Positions 44,403 to 54,573 of a DNA stretch of 64,000 nt are shown here, piece after piece. Numbering within the stretch: the stretch's first letter is position 1; the number at the start of each line of letters is the position of its first letter. The DNA lies in the NCBI RefSeq assembly GCF_024213195.1, contig NZ_JANAVF010000009.1, positions 124,001 to 188,000 of the forward strand, written 5' to 3'. The notes beneath the pieces are model-generated. The model did no database searches and was not told the DNA's origin. It was given only the letters and a program-made list of their open reading frames with translations. Origin of the DNA: Streptomyces sp. TBY4. GTDB lineage: Bacteria > Actinomycetota > Actinomycetes > Streptomycetales > Streptomycetaceae. The position numbers were made by a program, and so were the translations under genes.

Positions 44403-45149
44403 TCAGGCCAGGAACCCCCGCAGCAGCGCCGCCGTGCCGCAGCAGTGCTCGCGCATCACCTCGCGGGCCGCCTCCGCGTCCCGGTCCAGCACGGCCTCCA
44501 CCAGAGTGCTGTGCTGCTGCTGCGAGTGCTCCAGGTTGCGCACCAGCAGCGGGATGCAGTCCAGCAGGTCGTTCACGGTGGCCCGGACGGCCGCGTACTG
44601 GGCCGTCAGGGTGGCGGATCCGGCGAGTTCGCACAGGGTGAGGTGGAAGAGCGTGTCCTGTCGGCGGTAGTCGGGCAGCGGGGCGTCGTGGGTGGCGGTC
44701 AGCGCGGCGAGCAGCCGGTCGGTGTCCGGCTCCGACAGCCCGTGGGAGGCGCACAGGCCGGCCGCTCCCACCTCCAGGACCTCGCGGAAGCGCAGGACGT
44801 CCTCGATGTCCACGCCTGCGACCCGGCGCCGCAGCTCCTCCTCGGTGCCTCCGGCCGGCGTGTCGGGGCGGGGCAGGACAAACGTTCCGCCGTACCGTCC
44901 GCGCCGGGCCTCCACCAGGCCCTGGTCCTGGAGTACCTTCAGCACCTCGCGGAGCGTCACCCTGCTGATCCCCATCCGCTCGGCCAATTCGCGTTCGGGC
45001 GGCAGCCGTTCCCCGCCCGGCACCAGTCCGAGCCGGACCACCTGGAGGATCTGCTCCAGCGCCTCCTCGAAGCCGTTGCCCGCCCGCACCTGCCGCAGTA
45101 CGGGATTGAGCCGCCGGGAGGTCTCGTCCTCGCTCGCCGTATCGGTCAT
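44403..45149 (-). CDS. GntR/FadR-family transcriptional regulator
   Basis: 248 residues from ATG 45149 (GGAGGCGAG upstream). Winged HTH in FadR form: GGERLPPERELAERMGISRV then TLREVLKVLQDQGLVEARRG. The C-terminal FCD domain has the acidic/His metal-site pattern (DVLRFREVLEVGAAGLCASHG, FHLTLCELAGSATL, QHSTLVEAVLDRD). It is encoded between permease and glnA4 and probably represses both. I recall the S. coelicolor counterpart as a regulator of ethanolamine/polyamine use, but I cannot confirm the name here. Confidence 0.93.
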   Translation of the reverse strand: MTDTASEDETSRRLNPVLRQVRAGNGFEEALEQILQVVRLGLVPGGERLPPERELAERMGISRVTLREVLKVLQDQGLVEARRGRYGGTFVLPRPDTPAGGTEEELRRRVAGVDIEDVLRFREVLEVGAAGLCASHGLSEPDTDRLLAALTATHDAPLPDYRRQDTLFHLTLCELAGSATLTAQYAAVRATVNDLLDCIPLLVRNLEHSQQQHSTLVEAVLDRDAEAAREVMREHCCGTAALLRGFLA

Positions 45150-45170
45150 CTCGCCTCCTCCCCTTCCCAA

Positions 45171-45179
45171 GCAATGGTT
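45171..45179. promoter_or_regulatory. GCAATGGTT element in the GntR/glnA4 divergent region
   Basis: Second copy of the 44301 element, within AAGCAATGGTTCTATTCAAT, followed by ACCTTAGG. The GGT...ACC ends form a loose dyad. It lies 22 bases before the GntR start and 48 before glnA4, so one protein could control both directions. Confidence 0.55.
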
Positions 45180-45226
45180 CTATTCAATACCTTAGGCCCC
45201 CTCGGCTCACCGAAGGAGAGATTCCC

Positions 45227-46606
45227 GTGGTAGACCGCAAGCCACCGCTTTCGCCCGATGAGCTCCGCGCTCTCGTGGCCGGCGGTGAAATCGACACAGT
45301 GGTCCTGGCCTTCCCCGACATGCAGGGGCGCCTCCAGGGCAAGCGGTTCGCCGCACCGTTCTTCCTCGACGAGGTCCTCCAGCACGGAACCGAGGGCTGC
45401 AACTACCTGCTCGCCGTCGACACCGACATGAACACCGTCGACGGCTACGAGATGTCCTCCTGGGACCGGGGCTACGGCGACTTCGCCATGCACCCCGACC
45501 TCGCCACCCTGCGCCGGATCCCCTGGAACCCGGGCAGCGTCTTCCTCTTGGCCGACCTGGCCTGGAGCGACGGCTCGCCCGTGGTCGCCGCACCCCGGCA
45601 GATCCTGCGCCGCCAGCTGGAGCGGCTCGCCGAACTCGGATACACCGCGATGGTGGGCACTGAGCTGGAGTTCATGGTCTTCCAGGACACCTACGAGCAG
45701 GCCTGGAACTCCAACTACCGCGGCCTGACCCCCGCCAACCAGTACAACATCGACTACTCCGTCCTCGGGACCGGCCGGATCGAGCCCCTGCTGCGCCGCA
45801 TCCGCAACGAGATGCAGGCCGCCGGCCTGGTCGTGGAGTCGGCCAAGGGCGAGTGCAACCTCGGGCAGCACGAGATTGTCTTCCGCTACGACGAGGCGCT
45901 GACCACCTGTGACCAGCACTCCGTCTACAAGACCGGGGCCAAGGAGATCGCCGCGCAGGAGGGCGTCTCCCTTACCTTCATGGCCAAGTACGACGAGCGC
46001 GAGGGCAACTCCTGTCACATCCACCTCTCGCTCTCCGACGCCGACGGGCGCAACGCGATGGCCGGTGACGGGCAGGACGCGCACGACCACGGCGGTATGT
46101 CACCCGTGATGCGCCACTTCCTGGCCGGCCAGCTCGCCGCACTGCGCGACTTCTCCCTTCTCTACGCCCCCAACATCAACTCCTACAAGCGTTTCCGGCC
46201 GGGATCCTTCGCCCCCACCGCCGTCGCATGGGGCGTGGACAACCGGACCTGCGCACTCCGAGTGGTCGGCCACGGCCGCTCCATGCGCTTCGAGAACCGC
46301 CTGCCCGGCGGCGACGTCAACCCGTACCTCGCCGTCTCCGGCCTGGTCGCGGCCGGGATCTACGGCATCGAGAACCGCCTGGAACTGCCCGAGCCCTGCG
46401 CCGGCAACGCCTACACCGCCGATTTCGCGCACGTCCCCACCACCCTGCGCGAGGCCGCCGAGCTCTGGGAGAACAGCGAGATCGCCAAGGCCGCCTTCGG
46501 CCCCGAGGTCGTCGCCCACTACCGGAACATGGCCCGCGTCGAGCTCGACGCGTACGACTCCGCCGTGACCGACTGGGAACTGCGCCGGTCCTTCGAACGC
46601 CTCTAG
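45227..46606 (+). CDS. glnA4: Gamma-glutamylethanolamide synthetase, GlnA4 type (glutamine synthetase-like)
   Basis: 459 residues. Glutamine-synthetase fold: LAFPDMQGRLQGKRFAAPFF, metal-site MVGTELEFMVF, ECNLGQHEIVFRYDEAL, NSCHIHLSLSD, PNINSYKRFRPGSFAPTAVAW-region (46171-46230) and RFENRLPGGDVNPYLA. The Tyr adenylylation loop of GlnA is absent, as in GlnA-like enzymes. In S. coelicolor GlnA4 (SCO1613) joins glutamate to ethanolamine with ATP. Neighbouring permease, dehydrogenases and gamma-glutamyl hydrolase fit the same pathway. It starts the + operon with aldehyde dehydrogenase and SDR. GTG start with GAAGGAGAG upstream. Confidence 0.9.
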   Translation: MVDRKPPLSPDELRALVAGGEIDTVVLAFPDMQGRLQGKRFAAPFFLDEVLQHGTEGCNYLLAVDTDMNTVDGYEMSSWDRGYGDFAMHPDLATLRRIPWNPGSVFLLADLAWSDGSPVVAAPRQILRRQLERLAELGYTAMVGTELEFMVFQDTYEQAWNSNYRGLTPANQYNIDYSVLGTGRIEPLLRRIRNEMQAAGLVVESAKGECNLGQHEIVFRYDEALTTCDQHSVYKTGAKEIAAQEGVSLTFMAKYDEREGNSCHIHLSLSDADGRNAMAGDGQDAHDHGGMSPVMRHFLAGQLAALRDFSLLYAPNINSYKRFRPGSFAPTAVAWGVDNRTCALRVVGHGRSMRFENRLPGGDVNPYLAVSGLVAAGIYGIENRLELPEPCAGNAYTADFAHVPTTLREAAELWENSEIAKAAFGPEVVAHYRNMARVELDAYDSAVTDWELRRSFERL

Positions 46607-46658
46607 GCACACGCACCGCACGCACCGCACCGCACCCGAACGTCTGAAAGGCCACCAC

Positions 46659-48023
46659 GTGTCCGATGCGCTGGAAGTCCTGAATCCGGCCACCGAGGAA
46701 CTCGTCGCCGTCGTCCCGGCCGCCACACGGGACGACGTCGACGCCGCCGTCGTACGGGCCACCGCCGCCCAGCGGACCTGGTCCGCGGCCGCGCCCGCGG
46801 ACCGGGCCAGGCTGCTGCGCCGCTTCGCCGCGGTCGTCGACGGGCACATCGAGGAACTGGCGCAGCTGGAGGTCCGGGAGGCGGGCCACACCATCGGCAA
46901 CGCCCGCTGGGAGGCGGGCAACGTCCGTGACGTGCTCGACTTCGCCGCCGGGGGAGTGGAGCGGCTCTCCGGCCGCCAGATCCCCGTCGCCGGCGGCATC
47001 GACGTCACCTTCCTCGAACCCCTCGGCGTCATCGGCGTCATCGCGCCGTGGAACTTCCCCATGCCGATCGCCGCCTGGGGCCTGGCCCCGGCGCTGGCCG
47101 CCGGCAACGCGGTCGTCCTCAAGCCCGCCGAGACCACCCCGCTCACCGCGCTGCGCCTCGCCGAACTCGCCCTGGAGGCCGGACTCCCCGAGCACCTGTT
47201 CCAGGTGCTGCCCGGCCGGGGCGAGGTGGCGGGCGACGCCCTCGTCGAGCACCCGGGGGTGGCCAAGATCGTGTTCACCGGTTCCACCCGGATCGGCAAG
47301 CGGATCATGGCCAAGTGCGCCGACCGGGTGAAGCGCCTCACCCTCGAACTCGGCGGCAAGAACCCCAACATCGTCTTCGCCGACGCCGACCTGGAGGCGG
47401 CGGCGGCCTCGGCCCCGATGTCCTTCCTGGACAACACCGGCCAGGACTGCTGCGCCCGCACGCGGATCCTCGTACAGCGCTCCGCGTACGACCGGTTCAT
47501 GGAGCTGCTCGCCCCGGCCGTCGAGAAGGTCGTCGTCGGGGACCCGTACGACGAGAACACCCAGATGGGGCCGCTGATCTCGCGGGTCCAGCTGGACCGC
47601 GTACGGTCCTACGTCACCGACGACCTCACGGTCGTCCGGGGCACCGCCCCCGAAGGCCCCGGCTTCTGGTACCCCCCGACCCTCGTGACCGGCGTCGACC
47701 CCACCGCCGCCATCGCCACCGAGGAGGTCTTCGGACCGGTCGCCGTCGTCCTGCCCTTCGAGGACGAGGAGGACGCCGTACGCCTGGCCAACGCCACCGA
47801 CTACGGCCTCGCGGGCTCCCTGTGGACCCGCGACGTGGGCCGCGCGCTGCGCGTCTCGCGCGCAGTCGCCGCGGGCAACCTGTCGGTCAACTCCCACAGC
47901 AGCGTCCGCTACTGGACCCCCTTCGGCGGCTACAAGCAGTCCGGGCTCGGGCGCGAGCTCGGACCCGACTCCCTCACCGCTTTCACCGAGACCAAGAACG
48001 TCTTCATCAGCACGGAGGCCTGA
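46659..48023 (+). CDS. Aldehyde dehydrogenase (NAD(P)-dependent)
   Basis: 454 residues, GTG start with CTGAAAGG upstream. All ALDH marks are present: GVIAPWNFPMPIAAW, KPAETTPLTA, FTGSTRIGK, LELGGKNPNIV with the general base Glu, catalytic Cys264 in GQDCCARTR, and EEVFGPVAVV. In the cluster it would oxidise the aldehyde formed from gamma-glutamylethanolamide to the acid. The spacing to glnA4 is 52 bases and to the SDR five bases, so one operon is likely. Confidence 0.94.
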   Translation: MSDALEVLNPATEELVAVVPAATRDDVDAAVVRATAAQRTWSAAAPADRARLLRRFAAVVDGHIEELAQLEVREAGHTIGNARWEAGNVRDVLDFAAGGVERLSGRQIPVAGGIDVTFLEPLGVIGVIAPWNFPMPIAAWGLAPALAAGNAVVLKPAETTPLTALRLAELALEAGLPEHLFQVLPGRGEVAGDALVEHPGVAKIVFTGSTRIGKRIMAKCADRVKRLTLELGGKNPNIVFADADLEAAAASAPMSFLDNTGQDCCARTRILVQRSAYDRFMELLAPAVEKVVVGDPYDENTQMGPLISRVQLDRVRSYVTDDLTVVRGTAPEGPGFWYPPTLVTGVDPTAAIATEEVFGPVAVVLPFEDEEDAVRLANATDYGLAGSLWTRDVGRALRVSRAVAAGNLSVNSHSSVRYWTPFGGYKQSGLGRELGPDSLTAFTETKNVFISTEA

Positions 48024-48028
48024 ACACC

Positions 48029-48823
48029 ATGAGCAACGAGCCCACCGAAGAGATCGTCTGCCGCCGCCTGGTCGGCCGTACCGCCGTCATCACCGGAGCC
48101 GGCAGCGGCATCGGCCTCGCCACCGCCCGCCGGCTGGCCTCCGAAGGCGCCAACGTCGTCTGCGGGGACATCGACGAGACCGCGGGCAAGGCCGCCGCCG
48201 AGGAGGTCGGAGGCACCTTCGTCAAGGTGGACGTCACCAGCCCGGAGGAGGTCGAGGCCCTGTTCAAGACGGCCTTCGACACCTACGGCTCCGTGGACAT
48301 CGCCTTCAACAACGCCGGCATCTCGCCCCCGGACGACGACTCGATCCTCACCACCGGCCTGGAGGCCTGGAAGCGGGTCCAGGACGTCAACCTCACCTCC
48401 GTCTACCTCTGCTGCAAGGCCGCCCTGCCCTACATGCAGCGCCAGGGCCGCGGCTCCATCATCAACACCGCCTCCTTCGTGGCGCGGATGGGCGCAGCCA
48501 CCTCGCAGATCTCCTACACCGCCTCCAAGGGCGGCGTGCTCGCCATGTCCCGCGAGCTCGGCGTGCAGTTCGCCCGCGAGGGCATCCGCGTCAACGCGCT
48601 CTGCCCGGGACCGGTCAACACCCCGCTCCTGCAGGAGCTGTTCGCCAAGGACCCGGAGCGCGCCGCCCGCCGGATCGTGCACATCCCGCTGGGCCGGTTC
48701 GCCGAGCCCACCGAGATCGCCGCCGCCGTCGCCTTCCTCGCGAGCGACGACTCCTCCTTCATCAACGCCACCGACTTCCTGGTCGACGGCGGGATCTCCG
48801 GCGCCTACGTCACCCCCCTGTAG
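48029..48823 (+). CDS. Short-chain dehydrogenase/reductase, 3-oxoacyl-ACP-reductase-like
   Basis: 264 residues. Classical SDR: TGAGSGIGLATARRLA nucleotide motif, NNAGISPPD, Ser in INTASFVAR, and catalytic Tyr-Lys in YTASKGGVLAMSREL; the end LVDGGISGAYVTP is typical. In this cluster the natural role is oxidation of the gamma-glutamylated alcohol to the aldehyde used by the preceding ALDH. That assignment rests on context. ATG 48029 is five bases after the ALDH stop. A terminator follows at 48844. Confidence 0.93.
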   Translation: MSNEPTEEIVCRRLVGRTAVITGAGSGIGLATARRLASEGANVVCGDIDETAGKAAAEEVGGTFVKVDVTSPEEVEALFKTAFDTYGSVDIAFNNAGISPPDDDSILTTGLEAWKRVQDVNLTSVYLCCKAALPYMQRQGRGSIINTASFVARMGAATSQISYTASKGGVLAMSRELGVQFAREGIRVNALCPGPVNTPLLQELFAKDPERAARRIVHIPLGRFAEPTEIAAAVAFLASDDSSFINATDFLVDGGISGAYVTPL

Positions 48824-48843
48824 GCCGCAGCGGTCAGCAGACT

Positions 48844-48882
48844 CCAGCCGGGCGCCGCGAGGTGCCCGGCTGGTTCCTTTCC
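48844..48882 (+). terminator. Terminator after the glnA4 operon
   Basis: CCAGCCGGGC (48844-48853) pairs perfectly with GCCCGGCTGG (48864-48873), followed by TTCCTTTCC. Confidence 0.85.
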
Positions 48883-48902
48883 GGATCTCATCGAGGAGCA
48901 GC

Positions 48903-50183
<1,281 letters not shown>

Positions 50184-50190
50184 GCCGGGC

Positions 50191-51393
50191 CTAGAGGAAG
50201 GTGCGGCCCTCGCCCCGGTAGGTCGGGGCGGTGGCCGTCACCCGGTCGCCCTGGACCAGGTGCAGGGTGTCGAAGCGCTCGCACAGCTCACCGGCCTTCG
50301 CGTGCCGGAACCAGACCCGGTCGCCGATCAGCAGATCGTCGGCCGGGCTGCCCAGCAGCGGGGTCTGCACCTCGCCGGCCCCCTCCTGCGGGTCGTAGCG
50401 CAGCCCCTCGGGGAGGTACGGGACCGGCAGCCGGTCCGCGCCGGGCGCGCCGGAGGCCGGGTACCCGCCGCCGAGCACCGTGACCACCCCGACCCCGGGC
50501 CGGCGGACCACGGGCTGGGCGAAGAGCGCCGCCGGGCGGCCGCTGAAGGAGGTGTAGTTGTCGAACAACCGCGGTACGTAGAGCCCCGACCCGGCGGCGA
50601 TCTCCGTCACGGCGTCCTCGGCCGCGGTCTGCTGCACGCTGCCGGTGCCGCCGCCGTTGACGAACTCCAGGTCCGGGACCACCGCGCGCACGGCCCGTAC
50701 GGCCTCGGCCCGGCGGGCGGCCAGCTCCCTGCGGGCCGCTCCCTGCATCAGCCGGATGGCGCGCGACCTCAGCGGACGCCCCGCGAGCGAGTCGCCGACC
50801 CCGGCCACGTGACCCTCGTAGCCCATCAGCCCGACCACCCGGAACCCGGGCCGGGCGTCCACCGCGCGGGCCAGTTCGGCGAGCTGGGCGGGCTCGCGCA
50901 GCGGGGAGCGACGGGCGCCGACCCGCACCCTGCCGCCGAAGAGGTGCAGGGCGGTGTCCAGCTCCAGGCAGACCCGGATCTCCTGGGTGCCGCCGTCGCG
51001 GGCCCGGTCCACGAGCTCCAGCTGCGCGGGGTCGTCGACCATCACGGTGACCGCGGCGGCCAGCTTCGGATCGGAGGCGAGCTCGGCGAAGCCGGCCCGG
51101 TCGGCGGACGGGTAGGCGAGCAGCACGTCCTCGAAGCCCGAGCGGGCCAGCCAGATCGACTCGGCGAGGGTGTAGGACATCAGTCCGGCGAACCCGGGCC
51201 GTGCGAGGACCCGTTCGAGGAGCGCGCGGCACCGTACGGACTTGCTCGCCACCCGGACCGGCTTCCCGCCGGCGCGCCGCACGAGATCGTCGGCGTTCGC
51301 GTCGAACGCGTCCAGGTCCACGAGGGCGAGCGGTGCGTCGAGATGCGCGGTGGCCCGGTCGTAGCGGGCCCGGTCGGCGGCGGGGGAGTTCAT
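50191..51393 (-). CDS. PLP-dependent amino acid deaminase/aldolase (D-threonine-aldolase-like)
   Basis: 400 residues. Alanine-racemase N-terminal barrel with PLP lysine in PVRVASKSVRCRALLERV, after the DAPLALVDLDAFDAN opening. The C-terminal domain has metal-binding His/Cys candidates in WFRHAKAGELCERFDTLHLV, as in D-threonine aldolase/D-serine dehydratase. The substrate is probably a D-amino acid or beta-hydroxy amino acid. It converges on the HAD gene seven bases away, with no room for a terminator. Confidence 0.9.
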   Translation of the reverse strand: MNSPAADRARYDRATAHLDAPLALVDLDAFDANADDLVRRAGGKPVRVASKSVRCRALLERVLARPGFAGLMSYTLAESIWLARSGFEDVLLAYPSADRAGFAELASDPKLAAAVTVMVDDPAQLELVDRARDGGTQEIRVCLELDTALHLFGGRVRVGARRSPLREPAQLAELARAVDARPGFRVVGLMGYEGHVAGVGDSLAGRPLRSRAIRLMQGAARRELAARRAEAVRAVRAVVPDLEFVNGGGTGSVQQTAAEDAVTEIAAGSGLYVPRLFDNYTSFSGRPAALFAQPVVRRPGVGVVTVLGGGYPASGAPGADRLPVPYLPEGLRYDPQEGAGEVQTPLLGSPADDLLIGDRVWFRHAKAGELCERFDTLHLVQGDRVTATAPTYRGEGRTFL

Positions 51394-51529
51394 GGGCGGC
51401 AGCCTGCCAGACGGTTGTACTCGTGGGTAGGGGGTTCGCGGAGCCCGCGGGAGGCCCGGCCAGGTCAGGGGCCCGGGAACGGGCCGCGGTCACATCTGGG
51501 TCTCGACCGCCCGATGCCCCCTTCGGGTA

Positions 51530-51557
51530 TTGAGACGGCGGTTCGGATGTGTTTACT
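51530..51557 (+). promoter_or_regulatory. Possible vegetative promoter of the mycosin operon
   Basis: TTGAGA (51530-51535), 16 bases, TTTACT (51552-51557), about 90 bases before the ATG at 51646. It is the best -35/-10 pair in the 252-base divergent gap. Confidence 0.4.
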
Positions 51558-51645
51558 GTCGCTCCTCCCCGGTCGGCATTCCGCCACTGACGGGCGCGTA
51601 AAGTATGGGCAGGCAGCCGACGGGAACGGGGGGCTGAGCCGCCGG

Positions 51646-52521
51646 ATGAGCACGTCCACACAGCACGGCGGGGTCCAGACCGCGCCCGACCAGACCCAGG
51701 TACCGCCACGCCGGCGCCGGGGAAGGGTCCTCGCCGCCGCCCTGTGCGGCCTCCTCGGCCTCGGTCTCACCGGTGCGGCCGTGTACAAGGCCGTCGCCGA
51801 CCACCGCGCCGCGCAGCAGCCGCTGGATCCCGCCACCGCGTACCGCAAGGCCGCCTCCCTCTGGCACAGCGCCCCCGTCGACACCCTGCTCCCGCCCGTC
51901 CTCGACGGGCACGACGCCGGGCCGGGCGGCGCCGACCGCACGTGGACCCGGATCACCGCCGCCGCCGACTCCGCCTGCCCCGAGGCGCTCGCCGCCGACT
52001 GGCAGGCCCTGTTCGCCGACACCGGGTGCACCCGCGTGCTCCGCGCCACCTACACCGACGCCACCCGCAGCTCCCTCGTGACCGTCGGCATGGTCTTCAC
52101 CCCCGCGGACCCCCTTGCCATGGACTCCCTGCGCGGCCGCCTGACCGCCCCCACCGGCTACAAGTTCCCCGACAACCGCCGGGCCGCCTGGACCGCCTCC
52201 GTGCTCACCGAGGCCCCGGTCGTCGTCTACTCCGTCTCCGCCTTCGCCGACGGGCGCCGGCTCGGAGCGCCCAGTCCCGCCGAGGACAAGATGGCCGAGG
52301 ACGCCAAGGGACGCGTGGCCAAGGCGGGCCTCGGCCACGAGGCCAAGGCCCTCGCCGACCTGATCGAGGGCACCCTGCGCACCCTCGCGACCACCCCGCC
52401 GGGGCGGTGGTCGGCCCCGCAGAAGCCGCAGCTGTCGCAGACGTCGCCGCCGCCGGAACCGGGACAGACGTCACCGGAACCGGGGCAGACGCCGGCGGAA
52501 ACCCAGGAGGCCGTCCGATGA
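51646..52521 (+). CDS. Membrane-anchored extracytoplasmic protein, mycosin partner candidate
   Basis: 291 residues. Basic N-terminus, one membrane helix (GRVLAAALCGLLGLGLTGAAVY, about 28-48), then an extracytoplasmic domain (about 60-245) with two cysteines (SACPEALAADWQALFADTGC). A Pro/Gln/Glu-rich tail with repeated PEPGQTSPEPGQTP closes it. I recognise no named family. Its stop overlaps the start of the mycosin gene (ATGA), so the two are translationally coupled and probably act together outside the membrane. Confidence 0.82.
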   Translation: MSTSTQHGGVQTAPDQTQVPPRRRRGRVLAAALCGLLGLGLTGAAVYKAVADHRAAQQPLDPATAYRKAASLWHSAPVDTLLPPVLDGHDAGPGGADRTWTRITAAADSACPEALAADWQALFADTGCTRVLRATYTDATRSSLVTVGMVFTPADPLAMDSLRGRLTAPTGYKFPDNRRAAWTASVLTEAPVVVYSVSAFADGRRLGAPSPAEDKMAEDAKGRVAKAGLGHEAKALADLIEGTLRTLATTPPGRWSAPQKPQLSQTSPPPEPGQTSPEPGQTPAETQEAVR

Positions 52522-53726
52522 CCCGCCGCGCGCCGGCCCCCGGGCCGCTGAACCGCCGCACGCTGCTCCCGGCCGCCCTCGCCCTCGGGGCCCTCTTCGC
52601 CGTCACCGCAGCGCCTCCGGCCGCCGCCGACTCCGTCCGCGACCGCCAGTGGGGCCTGACGGCCCTGCGGGCCGAGGAGGCCTGGGGCACCAGCCGCGGT
52701 GACGGGGTCACCGTGGCCGTCCTCGACACCGGGGTCGATGCGACCCACCCCGACCTGGTGGGCCAGGTCCTGGAGGGCACCGACCTCGTCGGCATGGGCG
52801 CCACGCAGGGCGACAAGACCTGGGCCAAGCACGGCACGGCGATGGCGGGGATCATCGCCGGGCACGGCCACGGCTCCCTCGGGGGCGTCCTCGGCGTCGC
52901 CCCCCGGGCGAAGATCCTCCCGGTCCGGGTGATCCTGGAGGAGGGGGACCCCGTCCGGGACCAGGCCCGCGCCACCAAGGGCGGCGCCCTCGCCGAGGGC
53001 ATCCGCTGGGCCGTCGACCACGGCGCCGACGTGATCAACCTCTCCCTCGGCGACGACAGCAGCGCCGCCCACCACGAGGCCACCGAGGACGAGGCCGTCC
53101 AGTACGCCCTGGGCAAGGGCGTGGTCGTCGTCGCCTCCGCCGGCAACGGCGGCAACAAGGGGGACCGCATCTCGTACCCGGCCGCCTACCCCGGGGTGAT
53201 TGCCGTCACGGCCGTCAACCGCGAGAACAAGAAGGCCTCCTTCTCCACCCGCAGCTGGTACGCCACCGTCAGCGCCCCGGGCGTCAACGTGATCATCGCC
53301 CAGCCCGACCGCTCCTACCCCTACGGCTGGGGCACCAGCGCCGCCGCCGCCTTCGTCTCCGGCGCCGTCGCCCTGGTCAAGGCGGCCCACCCCGACCTGT
53401 CCCCGGCGCAGATCAAGAACCTGCTGGAGGACACCGCCTCCGGCTCGCCGCCCGGCGGCCGCGACGACTCCCGCGGCTTCGGCCTGGTGGACCCGGCCGC
53501 CGCCCTCCAGGCCGCCGACGGGATCACCCCCGAACCGGCGCTGCCCCTGCCCGTCGCGGCCACGGCCCGCTACTTCGGCTCCGGCCCCGACCCGGTGCCC
53601 GGCCCCGGGATCTGGGCCCGGTTCGCACCCCCGGCGGGGGTGGCCGCGGGACTGGCACTGCTCGTGGCGGCCGTCGTACTGGCCCGGCGGCCCCGGGCCG
53701 GACGGTGGGATCCGCAAGGGGGATAG
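52518..53726 (+). CDS. S8 subtilisin-like serine protease, mycosin (MycP) type
   Basis: 402 residues. Signal peptide to about residue 37, catalytic Asp70 (VAVLDTGVD), His105 (AKHGTAMAG) and Ser274 (WGTSAAAAFVSG), then a Pro-rich linker and a C-terminal membrane helix (GVAAGLALLVAAVVLA) with a short basic tail. This layout is that of type VII secretion mycosins. No esx, eccC or other T7SS gene is in the window, so it is an orphan copy. ATG 52518 overlaps the previous stop by four bases. Confidence 0.93.
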   Translation: MTRRAPAPGPLNRRTLLPAALALGALFAVTAAPPAAADSVRDRQWGLTALRAEEAWGTSRGDGVTVAVLDTGVDATHPDLVGQVLEGTDLVGMGATQGDKTWAKHGTAMAGIIAGHGHGSLGGVLGVAPRAKILPVRVILEEGDPVRDQARATKGGALAEGIRWAVDHGADVINLSLGDDSSAAHHEATEDEAVQYALGKGVVVVASAGNGGNKGDRISYPAAYPGVIAVTAVNRENKKASFSTRSWYATVSAPGVNVIIAQPDRSYPYGWGTSAAAAFVSGAVALVKAAHPDLSPAQIKNLLEDTASGSPPGGRDDSRGFGLVDPAAALQAADGITPEPALPLPVAATARYFGSGPDPVPGPGIWARFAPPAGVAAGLALLVAAVVLARRPRAGRWDPQGG

Positions 53727-53738
53727 GCTCGGGGAACT

Positions 53739-54479
53739 GTGGCGAACAAAAACATCCCTGACCCCGGTTTCTCCGACGACGACGGCTCGGCCGACCCCCG
53801 GCTGAGCGCGGCCCTGGCCGCCTGGGCCGAGGACAGAGCCAGGGAGCCGGAGGTGCTGGCGGCCCTGAAGGACGCCCGCCTGCTGGTTCCCGTGGTCGCC
53901 GTCCTCGGCGAGGTCGAGACGGACCCCGAGACCGGACTCAAGCGCGAGAAGACCAGCGACATGGCCGTCCCCACCCTGCGGGCGGGGGACCGGCGGGCAC
54001 TGCCCGCCTTCACCTCCATCGCCTCGCTGGCCCTGTGGGACCCGGCCGCCCGCCCGGTGGCGGTGCCGCTGCACCAGGCGCTGGCCGCCGCCGCGCACGA
54101 GAAGGCCGACACCATCGTCCTGGACCTGTCCGGACCGGTTCCGTACCAGCTCGCAGGCCCGGCGCTGCTCGCCCTCGCCGAGGGCCGCACGGACGCCGGC
54201 CCGCTCGCAGACCCCGCCGTGCGCGAGGCCGTACGGGCCGTCGTGACCGCCGAGCCGGCCGTGCTCGGCGCCCACCTGGGCCCGGGCGGCGCGGACGCCG
54301 ACGGAACCCTGGCGATCGTGCTGGCGGCCGGTCTGCAGGCCGCGGCGGCGGCCCGCCGGGTGGCCGAGGCCCTGGCGGCCGACGAGACCCTGCGCGCACG
54401 CCTCGTAGCCGGACTGGACCTGGCGCTGCTCCCGGAAGGGGCCCCGGTCCCGCCGGGGGAGCCGCTCTTCACGCGCTGA
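53739..54479 (+). CDS. SseB-family protein
   Basis: 246 residues, GTG start. The N-terminal half (LVPVVAVLGEVETDPETGLK, MAVPTLRAGDRRALPAFTSI) matches the SseB/YlbF-type N-terminal domain, whose function is undefined. The Ala-rich C-terminal part follows a proline gap. A TAGGCT box (53724-53729) nine bases before the start suggests its own promoter. It follows the mycosin gene by 12 bases. A perfect palindromic terminator follows. Confidence 0.85.
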   Translation: MANKNIPDPGFSDDDGSADPRLSAALAAWAEDRAREPEVLAALKDARLLVPVVAVLGEVETDPETGLKREKTSDMAVPTLRAGDRRALPAFTSIASLALWDPAARPVAVPLHQALAAAAHEKADTIVLDLSGPVPYQLAGPALLALAEGRTDAGPLADPAVREAVRAVVTAEPAVLGAHLGPGGADADGTLAIVLAAGLQAAAAARRVAEALAADETLRARLVAGLDLALLPEGAPVPPGEPLFTR

Positions 54480-54511
54480 CCTCTTCACGCGCCGACCGCC
54501 GGATGGGCGAT

Positions 54512-54543
54512 GGGCGCCCACCCCGGTACCGGGGTGGGCGCCC
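54512..54543. terminator. Perfect 32-base palindromic bidirectional terminator
   Basis: GGGCGCCCACCCCGG continues into its own complement around GGTACC (54512-54543). It sits between convergent sseB-like and DUF1844 genes and has TT on the 3' side in + sense. No base is unpaired in the full dyad, so the RNA hairpin must open at the centre. Confidence 0.85.
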
Positions 54544-54573
54544 TTCGCCGTTCCGCTTCCTACAAGCAGGTGC

